Assembly (NCBI GenBank): GCA_020073285.1
Contig: JAIQFM010000006.1
Coordinates: forward strand, 1-48,425
Origin: Terriglobia bacterium
GTDB lineage: Bacteria; Acidobacteriota; Terriglobia; Terriglobales; Acidobacteriaceae
Direction: 5' to 3'
Length of the DNA: 48,425 bases
Position numbers and translations under genes: made by a program
Part shown: positions 42,639 through 48,425 of the stretch, piece after piece
Numbering within the stretch: the first letter of the stretch is position 1
How the letters are laid out: each line of letters opens with the position of its first letter
Notes under the pieces: model-generated
The model's input: only the letters and a program-made list of their open reading frames with translations
Databases searched by the model: none
What the model was told of the DNA's origin: nothing

Positions 42639-43016
42639 ATGGGAGCTCGGCGCAGCATCTTGGTGGTAGATCACGACGAGGATGTCCTGCTGCGGCTGGA
42701 GCACTTGCTGGAAACGGCGGGATTCGACACTACGGTGACATGGCGGCTCGACGAGGTGCGGCAGTTCATCGAGCAGCAACGCTACGACCTCCTGGTCATC
42801 GGCCATCATCCGCCCGATCTTGACGCTTTTCGCGTGTTGCAAATCACCGGAGGCGACCGGCGGCCGCCATGCATCGTGTTGCACCCGCCCGATCGTTTTC
42901 CTTTCGACGCCGAGTATTTCTACTCGCTCGGGGCGCACGCCGTGCTGTCGAAGTGGGGTACGGAAGTCTCTGAACGCGTCCGCCAACTCTTTCCGCCTGC
43001 CCAGGCCTCGGCCTAG
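42639..43016 (+). CDS. Stand-alone receiver-like domain lacking the phospho-acceptor aspartate
   Basis: 125 residues, one CheY-like fold and no output domain: RSILVVDHDEDVLLRLEHLL (acidic residues Asp11, Asp13), then RYDLLVIGHHPPDLDAF, where the expected Asp is Gly55, and AVLSKWGTEV retaining the Lys (105). An ATG at 42546 lies inside the promoter array and has no ribosome-binding site; ATG 42639 has GGAG 6 nt upstream and starts exactly at the domain, so it is preferred. It precedes the GT28 gene by 49 nt. It may act as a protein-protein adaptor or allosteric regulator rather than a phospho-switch. Confidence 0.75.
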   Translation: MGARRSILVVDHDEDVLLRLEHLLETAGFDTTVTWRLDEVRQFIEQQRYDLLVIGHHPPDLDAFRVLQITGGDRRPPCIVLHPPDRFPFDAEYFYSLGAHAVLSKWGTEVSERVRQLFPPAQASA

Positions 43017-43065
43017 CGTGGCGTTCCGCGGAAACCGCGACGAGAAGCAGGAGGGTGCGCCCAGG

Positions 43066-44241
43066 ATGCAACGCCTCACCTTCGTTTACTTCGACGCCGG
43101 CGGCGGTCACCGCAGTGCCATGGACTCGCTGCTGACGGTCATTGAACGTCAGAAACGCCCCTGGGAGATTTCCACCCTCAATCTGCAGGAAGTTCTCGAT
43201 CGGCATGACTTCGTCCGCCGGCTGACCGGCCTTCGCGTGCAGGACGTTTACAACCGCATGCTGGCCTCCGGCTGGACGCTGGGTTCGCCGCAGCTCTTGT
43301 GGGCGCTGCACGGCGCGATACGAGTACTGCACAACCGCCTGGTCTCGACACTCGCCGAGTACTGGCGCCACCACCCCGCCGACGTAGTCGTCTCGGTAAT
43401 TTCCAACTTCAACCGCGAGCTCGCGGCCAGCGTAAAGCTAGGCTTGCCTGGCGCGAAGTTCGTCACCGTGATGACCGACATTGCCGACTATTCGCCTCGT
43501 CACATCTGGATTGTGCGGGAATTGGAATACCTGGTCTGCGGAAGCGAGCGTGCCGTGGAGCAGGCGCGCAAATTGGGCCACAGCAACGGCCGCGTCTTCC
43601 GGACTTCCGGCATGATCCTGAATCCGAGGTTTTACGAGAGCCGCAACATCGATCGCAGCCAGGAGCGGCAGCGCCTGGGGCTCGATCCGCATTGCCCGAC
43701 TGCGTTGGTCCTTTTCGGCGGCCAAGGTTCGAGAGACATGCTGGAGATCGCCCGTCGCCTCGAGCATTACCCGGGCGCTCTGCAATTCATCTTCATCTGC
43801 GGACGCAACAAGGATCTGGCGGCAAAACTACGAGGCATGCGCACCGGCAAGAGACGGTATGTCGAAGGTTTTACCTTCGAGATTCCGTACTTCATGCGCC
43901 TGGCGGATTTTTTCATCGGCAAACCCGGGCCGGGCAGCGTCAGCGAAGCATTGGCATGCGGGCTGCCCGTCATCGTCGTGTGCAACGCCTGGACGCTTCC
44001 GCAGGAGCGTTACAACGCCGAGTGGATCCGGAACCATGGCTATGGCGTCATGCTGCGCAGTTTCGACGAGATCAACCGGGCGGTCACCGAAATGTTGGAA
44101 CCGGGCTCAATGTTTCGTCACAACGTAGCCCAGTACTTCAACTGCGCCGTTTTCGAAGTAGTCGACATACTGCGGCAACTCGTCGACGAACCGCACTTGC
44201 CCGCTTCGGGCACAAGTGACGCCACTCCGAGTTCCCCCTGA
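43066..44241 (+). CDS. MGDG-synthase-type glycosyltransferase (GT28), putative diacylglycerol glycosyltransferase
   Basis: 391 residues, MurG/MGDG-synthase fold. The N-terminal half has FVYFDAGGGHRSA (the GGGH element of MGDG synthases), and VVVSVISNFNRELA with VTVMTDIADYSPRHIW (MGDG_synth domain); the C-terminal GT28 half has LFGGQGSRDM, IFICGRN, FIGKPGPGSVSEALACGLPVIV and LPQERYNAEWI, the nucleotide-sugar site. It should transfer a hexose to diacylglycerol at the inner membrane. ATG 43066 is 12 nt after GGAGG; a GTG at 43018, just past the preceding stop, is an alternative. The partner in known lipid remodelling (Agt) belongs to this or the GT4 family. Confidence 0.88.
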   Translation: MQRLTFVYFDAGGGHRSAMDSLLTVIERQKRPWEISTLNLQEVLDRHDFVRRLTGLRVQDVYNRMLASGWTLGSPQLLWALHGAIRVLHNRLVSTLAEYWRHHPADVVVSVISNFNRELAASVKLGLPGAKFVTVMTDIADYSPRHIWIVRELEYLVCGSERAVEQARKLGHSNGRVFRTSGMILNPRFYESRNIDRSQERQRLGLDPHCPTALVLFGGQGSRDMLEIARRLEHYPGALQFIFICGRNKDLAAKLRGMRTGKRRYVEGFTFEIPYFMRLADFFIGKPGPGSVSEALACGLPVIVVCNAWTLPQERYNAEWIRNHGYGVMLRSFDEINRAVTEMLEPGSMFRHNVAQYFNCAVFEVVDILRQLVDEPHLPASGTSDATPSSP

Positions 44242-44272
44242 TCGCAGCGGCATCCTCATCCGCGCCGCTCCG

Positions 44273-44608
44273 TCACACAGCCAGCGACTGGCGGCTATGG
44301 ATTTGCGTTCGCAACACATCGCGAATGATCCGGCAGGCGCTCTTGACCTGCGGCATGGCTAGCGAGCAGAGCATCTGCTTGCCTTGGCGACGGGTGGACA
44401 CGACGCCGGCCGTCCGCAGGACCGCCAGATGCTGCGAGAGGTTCGGGTTACTGATCTCCAAACGCTGCTGCAGCTCGGAGGCGAACCAGTCGCGCTCGGC
44501 CAGCAGATCGAGAAGTTCGAGGCGGATGGGATTCGCGAACGCTTTGCAGATGCGCGATTGCAGGACGTAAATCTCCTTGTCAACCTGTTTGCCATTGTTA
44601 TTCCGCAC
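44273..44608 (-). CDS. ArsR-family winged-helix regulator
   Basis: 111 residues from GTG 44608, with GAGGTG 6 nt upstream, 4 nt after the cytochrome b stop; longer frames run antisense-free but inside the cytochrome b gene and are rejected. HTH region SELQQRLEISNPNLSQHLAVLRTAGVV and wing STRRQGKQMLCSL are typical. The metal-binding ELCVCDL box of ArsR proper is missing, so sensing is by another route (for example redox or sulphur compounds). It is the last gene of the molybdenum-oxidoreductase operon and probably regulates it. Confidence 0.88.
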   Translation of the reverse strand: MRNNNGKQVDKEIYVLQSRICKAFANPIRLELLDLLAERDWFASELQQRLEISNPNLSQHLAVLRTAGVVSTRRQGKQMLCSLAMPQVKSACRIIRDVLRTQIHSRQSLAV

Positions 44609-44612
44609 TATC

Positions 44613-45458
44613 TCACCTCGCCCCGTTCGCAGCGCCGGCTTCCGGTTTCGACTCGTTGCCCGTTTCGAGCGTGTCATGCGAGCGGTCCTCCTCTGCGGAT
44701 ATTGTCTGCTCCCAATCTGCTTGCTGCATTTTAACTTCGCGCCACCATTTGTAGTGATGGCGAAACGCATACAGCTCGTTAACCATGCCGGTGATCATCG
44801 AATAAAACGCCGGCCGCTCCTCGGGAAAAACCGCGCCCATGTAAACGTGGATCATCAGGCCGGACACGACCATGCCGGCGGCGAGGAAGTGCAACACCAT
44901 CGACCACTGCACCATCGAGGTGCTGAACAGGTGAAACGTCATGATCAGTCCGGTAACCATGATGAGCGGCACCATGGCATACACCATGACCGCATAGAGC
45001 TTTTGCCCTGCGTTATAAGCGCCCTGCGGCGGCAGAGCCTCCGAAGTCAGGCCGACAAGACGCAGCAAGCGAATGCGCAGCCAGCGGAAGTCGTCTGCGT
45101 CGAGACCGATTTCTTTTTTCAAGACCTCGGTGTGCAGGTAGTCGCGCCAGCCGAAGACGGCGTAAACGATGAAGACGGCGATCCATGTCAGGCCAACCGC
45201 CATGTGCACTCTGAGCAAGTTGGCCCGCGAGCCGAAGATGCTCTCCATCATGACCAGGTACCAATGCGGCATGAAAGCGAACGAAGGCGAGACCACGATG
45301 GCCGAACCGGTTGCCAGTTCCATGAGCCATACGAATGCGTTAAACCAGTGAAGCAGGACGATCGCCACGTGGTGCTTCTTTACCTGGCGTTGCGCCAGCG
45401 CCTCGGCTTGCCCGGCGGTGAGCGCGTAGGGAGAAGCGGGAATGATGTTGGTAGCCAT
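44613..45458 (-). CDS. Membrane cytochrome b subunit (formate dehydrogenase gamma / PhsC type)
   Basis: About 281 residues with four hydrophobic helices: around HVAIVLLHWFNAFVWLM, LRVHMAVGLTWIAVFIVYAVFGW, KLYAVMVYAMVPLIMVTGLIM and LHFLAAGMVVSGLMIHVYMG. His residues in these helices (LLHWFN, RVHMAV, LHFLAA, MIHVYM) fit the di-haem b pattern of FdnI/PhsC. ATG 45458 is 7 nt after the iron-sulphur gene stop, with AGAGGG close by; TTG 45476 is the alternative. It would link the periplasmic enzyme to the quinone pool. The C-terminal 35 residues are charged and cytoplasmic. Confidence 0.88.
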   Translation of the reverse strand: MATNIIPASPYALTAGQAEALAQRQVKKHHVAIVLLHWFNAFVWLMELATGSAIVVSPSFAFMPHWYLVMMESIFGSRANLLRVHMAVGLTWIAVFIVYAVFGWRDYLHTEVLKKEIGLDADDFRWLRIRLLRLVGLTSEALPPQGAYNAGQKLYAVMVYAMVPLIMVTGLIMTFHLFSTSMVQWSMVLHFLAAGMVVSGLMIHVYMGAVFPEERPAFYSMITGMVNELYAFRHHYKWWREVKMQQADWEQTISAEEDRSHDTLETGNESKPEAGAANGAR

Positions 45459-45465
45459 GTGCCCT

Positions 45466-46197
45466 CTACTCGTCAAACTGCTTTTCGCCGACTGACAACT
45501 GGCGGAAGAATGCCCCGGCCTGTCCGAGGAACGTTGCGCCTACGGCAAGGTAGACGAGCTTCTTCGCCAGCCTTGTCCAGACCAAGGCCGCGGCAACCGT
45601 TCTGGGCGGTGTCGGAGCGAATGAAGCGGCCGCCATCTCCAGGTGCTCGCGCTTGCCGGTGTAATAGACGTTAGGTCCGATAGCTATGTCCGCGGTTTCC
45701 ATGCGCTTTGCGCCCGCGCGGTAAACCAGGCGGAACACTTCGCTGCCGGGGTCCTCAATGTCACCAAACACTTTGGCCTTAGCCGGGCATGTAGCCACGC
45801 ACGCGGGTTCGAGCCCGTGTTCCAGGCGGGGCGCGCAGAAGTCGCACTTGTCCACCACACCGCGATCCGGGTTCACGTACCGTGCGCCATAGGGACACGC
45901 CGCCACGCAACTACCGCAGCCGATGCAAAGGTCGCGGTTGACGCGCACGGCGCCGTTGGCATCCTGCCAGGTTGCGCCCGTCGGGCAGGCGGGAATGCAG
46001 GAGGGACGCTCGCATTGGTTGCACTGCGCAACGAAAAACGCCGAGGTGAAGTTCGGATAGGTCCCGAGCAATCCGGCCGGGCGCACCCGCGTCCGGGCGA
46101 ACCCAATTGGCACATCCCACTCTGACTTGCAAGCCACCGTGCATGACTGGCAACCTACGCAGCGTTCCTGATCGATGACCATCGCATATCTGGCCAT
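45466..46197 (-). CDS. Four-cluster ferredoxin-like iron-sulphur subunit of a molybdoenzyme (DmsB/PhsB/FdnH type)
   Basis: 243 residues. Four Cys groups: CVGCQSCTVAC (13-23), QCNQCERPSCIPAC, CIGCGSCVAAC, and KCDFC...CVATC, as expected for four [4Fe-4S] clusters. A C-terminal hydrophobic segment (LVYLAVGATFLGQAGAFF) is a likely membrane anchor, as in FdnH. No Tat signal, so it would be carried across with the catalytic subunit. It lies 5 nt after the catalytic gene and 7 nt before the cytochrome b gene, hence one operon; it passes electrons between the two. Confidence 0.93.
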   Translation of the reverse strand: MARYAMVIDQERCVGCQSCTVACKSEWDVPIGFARTRVRPAGLLGTYPNFTSAFFVAQCNQCERPSCIPACPTGATWQDANGAVRVNRDLCIGCGSCVAACPYGARYVNPDRGVVDKCDFCAPRLEHGLEPACVATCPAKAKVFGDIEDPGSEVFRLVYRAGAKRMETADIAIGPNVYYTGKREHLEMAAASFAPTPPRTVAAALVWTRLAKKLVYLAVGATFLGQAGAFFRQLSVGEKQFDE

Positions 46198-46202
46198 GTT
46201 TC

Positions 46203-48416
46203 TTAACCTTTCTCCACCGGCAGCACGCGCACAAAATTGACCCGCATGCCGGTCGTGCCCGTGAGCGGGTCGATGGCAACACGCGTCATGAGGGCATTAT
46301 CGGAAAACCCGTGCTGGTAAGCCTTTTTGAGACCGGGCGCCTGCGGGCCAAAACCATGCACGGTGTAGGCGACGTCGCTGCGGATCGCCGGCGTCACTTT
46401 GACCGTCACCTCGGGACTCTTCACACTATCCTGGTTTTCCAGGACGACCTTCTGCCCGTCGTGCACTCCGATTCGCTTCGCGGCTTCGCCGCTGATCCAC
46501 ACCGGATTCTCCGCCATCAGATCGTCGAGCCAGGCATTGTTCGCCGAGCGCGAAAACGAGTGCACCGGCGCGCGGCCGTAAATCAGCCGCAAGTATCCGT
46601 CGGGCGGGTCCGGCACCGCCTCGTACTTGGGCAGCGCATCCAGCTTCAAGTCCTTCAGTACCGACGACTCCAGTTCGATCTTGCCGCTCTGCGTCGGGAA
46701 AAGAGGACCTTCATTCTCACTGCGGTCCTCGATGTATGGCTTGCCGGGAAACGAAACTGCGCCTAACGATTTCAGCTCCGTCTCGCTGATATGGAGAGGA
46801 GCGATCAGTTGGCGGAGATGATCGTCGGGGTCGCGCCACGGAAAATAGTTCTCGAGTCCGAAGCGCTTGGCCATCTGCTTGGCAATCCACCAGCCCGGCT
46901 TGGACTCGTACATCGGCTCGACGACCGGTTGGCGGATCGAGATATAGGGCTGCTTGTGGGTAGTGACGATCGCCGGCGGATCGTAGCGTTCCAGGTATGT
47001 CGCCTCGGGTAGGACAAGGTCGGCGTAGCGGGTCATTTCCATGGGCAAAACGTCCACCACCGCCATGAATTCCAGGTTCTTGATCGCCGCGACGGTGTTC
47101 TGGCGCATGGGCACGCTTTCCAGAACGTTCTGCCCGTACACCACCCATCCCTTAATGGGATACGGCTTGCCAGTCTGCGTCGCCGCAATCAGCCCGTGGG
47201 TGAGGCCATACGCTTCCTCGGTAGCCAGCGGATAGACATTTCCGACGCGGTCGGCAGCGCCTTTTTCGGACTCCGGCATAGGTGGCAGGGGAATCCTGCC
47301 CGCCGTGAGTTTGGTGGGCAAGTAGATTCCACCTTTGCGGCCGTACGCGCCGAGCAATGCCGTCAAGATCGCCATTGCCCGGGCGCGTTGCGTGTCATTG
47401 CCATACCAGGTGACGTGCCGTCCGGGATGCAGCGCGACTGCGGGCCTGGCTTCCGCCATGAGGTGCGCCGTTTCGCGAATTTGCGCGGCAGAGATCTCGG
47501 TAATAGGCGCCGCCCACTCCGGAGTGAACTGCTCGACGTGTTTCGCCAGTTCCGCGAAGCCCGTGGCGTACTGATCGAGGTAGGCCTTGTCGTAGAGCTT
47601 CTCGGAAATGACAACATTCATCCATGCCAGCAATAACGCGGTATCCGTGCCTGGCTTGATCGGCAGCCAGAAGTTCGCCTTCGATGCGGCGGTGGAAAAA
47701 CGCGGATCGACAACGATGAGCTTGGCGCCGCGCGCCAGGCCCTCGGCGAAGGCGGTGACCTGCGACGTGAAGACGTTCTCGCCGATGTGGCTGCCGATAA
47801 GAACGATGCATTTCGATTCTTCCAGGTCCACCGGCTCCGGCGAACCCACGGGGCGGCCGAACGTAAGCTGGTAGCCGATATCGCGGGGCCCACGGCATTG
47901 CGCAAACGCCGGCTCCGCCGAGTTCGGCGTGCCATACGCTTTCATCAGCGTGGCAAAGAAACCCGAGTGGACGCCGTGGGGAAAGAGCGCGACGCTCTCC
48001 GGACCGTACTTTTGCTTTAAGTCTTTGAGGCGAGCGGCAAGAAAGTCCAGCGCCTCGTCCCAGGAAACGCGTTTGAACTTCCCTTCTCCGCGTTCGCCGG
48101 TGCGGATCTGCGGGTACTTCAGGCGGTCGGGATCGTTGAGCAGCGCAACGCCGGCGTTGCCGCGGGCGCAGAGCTTGCCTTTCGTCATGGGGTGATGAGG
48201 GTTGCCTTGCAGCTTGAGCAGCTTGCCGCCGGCGACTTCGGCCATCACGCCGCAGCGCCAAAAACACATTTCGCAATTCGTTGCGATTTGCTGGACGCGC
48301 GTCTCCCCCCGCCAGCCCGGCGGATGCACGTCAGCCGTGGACGTGATGGCGGTGGTAACTCCGGCCGCAAGCGCGGTCCCCTGTAGAAACCTGCGGCGCG
48401 TGATCCTGGTAGCCAT
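46203..48416 (-). CDS. Molybdopterin oxidoreductase catalytic subunit, thiosulfate/polysulfide reductase (PhsA/PsrA)-like
   Basis: 737 residues, complete; ATG at 48416, eight bases from the window edge, so the promoter is outside. Tat signal TRRRFLQGTALAAG. [4Fe-4S] motif Cys48-x2-Cys51-x3-Cys55-x27-Cys83. A Cys (about 174, in FAQCRGP) lies where the molybdenum ligand is expected, which fits sulphur-compound reductases and formate dehydrogenases rather than the Ser-ligated DMSO reductase group. C-terminal molydop-binding domain (VWISGEAAKRIGVHDGQKVVLENQ). With the iron-sulphur and cytochrome b genes it has the PhsABC layout. The physiological substrate (thiosulfate, polysulfide, tetrathionate or another oxyanion) cannot be decided from sequence. 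Confidence 0.88.
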   Translation of the reverse strand: MATRITRRRFLQGTALAAGVTTAITSTADVHPPGWRGETRVQQIATNCEMCFWRCGVMAEVAGGKLLKLQGNPHHPMTKGKLCARGNAGVALLNDPDRLKYPQIRTGERGEGKFKRVSWDEALDFLAARLKDLKQKYGPESVALFPHGVHSGFFATLMKAYGTPNSAEPAFAQCRGPRDIGYQLTFGRPVGSPEPVDLEESKCIVLIGSHIGENVFTSQVTAFAEGLARGAKLIVVDPRFSTAASKANFWLPIKPGTDTALLLAWMNVVISEKLYDKAYLDQYATGFAELAKHVEQFTPEWAAPITEISAAQIRETAHLMAEARPAVALHPGRHVTWYGNDTQRARAMAILTALLGAYGRKGGIYLPTKLTAGRIPLPPMPESEKGAADRVGNVYPLATEEAYGLTHGLIAATQTGKPYPIKGWVVYGQNVLESVPMRQNTVAAIKNLEFMAVVDVLPMEMTRYADLVLPEATYLERYDPPAIVTTHKQPYISIRQPVVEPMYESKPGWWIAKQMAKRFGLENYFPWRDPDDHLRQLIAPLHISETELKSLGAVSFPGKPYIEDRSENEGPLFPTQSGKIELESSVLKDLKLDALPKYEAVPDPPDGYLRLIYGRAPVHSFSRSANNAWLDDLMAENPVWISGEAAKRIGVHDGQKVVLENQDSVKSPEVTVKVTPAIRSDVAYTVHGFGPQAPGLKKAYQHGFSDNALMTRVAIDPLTGTTGMRVNFVRVLPVEKG

Positions 48417-48425
48417 GGCGTGGTC

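Noticed and set aside
1-48425. Prophage, integrative element, CRISPR array or defence island
   Set aside because: No integrase, transposase, phage structural gene, cas gene or regularly spaced repeat was found; the only mobile-element hint is the short repeat at 4600-4624.

Overview
The window looks like a chromosomal segment of a soil-type Acidobacteriota, perhaps Solibacterales/Bryobacterales. The evidence is two very large Oar-like TonB-dependent receptors with N-terminal carboxypeptidase-regulatory-like domains (17429-20947 and 30845-34393), LytS/LytTR two-component pairs, a high G+C content, and many soluble catabolic enzymes. This assignment is inferred from gene content, not from a marker gene. 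I see no rRNA, tRNA, CRISPR array, transposase or integrase.

Layout. (1) 1-4.6 kb: the C-terminal half of a cyclic beta-glucan synthase running in from the left edge, then a scar holding the last ~90 codons of a dead TonB receptor. (2) 4.8-10.1 kb, minus strand: a tight operon of AMP-forming acyl-CoA ligase, SCP-x-type thiolase, a free-standing lipoyl domain, and the E1 alpha and E1 beta subunits of a 2-oxoacid dehydrogenase, with no E2 catalytic domain and no E3. A divergent HxlR regulator follows. (3) 10.6-16.9 kb: amidohydrolase, HyuA-family protein and PaaK-like ligase, divergent from another acyl-CoA synthetase. (4) 17-25.7 kb: cytochrome c, TonB receptor, MetE-like methyltransferase, divergent Rieske oxygenase, and a PQQ alcohol dehydrogenase with fused cytochrome c. 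(5) 25.8-30.8 kb: a compact protocatechuate operon pcaH-pcaG-pcaB-pcaL, with a divergent TIM-barrel enzyme that could be a 3-dehydroshikimate dehydratase. (6) 30.8-37.7 kb: second TonB receptor, LytS-type kinase and LytTR regulator, and a divergent LytTR protein whose receiver has lost its phosphorylation residues. (7) 37.9-38.8 kb: an alpha/beta hydrolase. (8) 39.1-44.2 kb: a regulatory and lipid block, described below. (9) 44.3-48.4 kb: a PhsABC-like molybdenum oxidoreductase operon ending in an ArsR-family regulator.

The most interesting block is 39.1-44.2 kb. A SixA phosphatase and an OmpR/PhoB-type response regulator (stop and start codons overlapping) are divergent from a PlcP-like metallophosphoesterase, a diacylglycerol-kinase-like protein, a receiver domain lacking its phospho-acceptor Asp, and an MGDG-synthase-type GT28 glycosyltransferase. 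Upstream of all three inferred transcription units I find 11-bp-phased heptamers resembling PHO-box half-sites (YTKTMAY), followed 10-11 bp later by a -10-like hexamer. The simplest reading is a self-contained, autoregulated membrane-lipid remodelling cassette that swaps phospholipid for glycolipid, probably on phosphate limitation. The PlcP/glycosyltransferase pairing is known from other bacteria; the built-in regulators, the pseudo-receiver, the lipid kinase and an orphan terminator/possible small RNA in the control region are, as far as I can tell, not a described arrangement.

Start codons were chosen by Shine-Dalgarno spacing and family N-termini and are discussed per gene. Functional calls rest on motif recognition alone.
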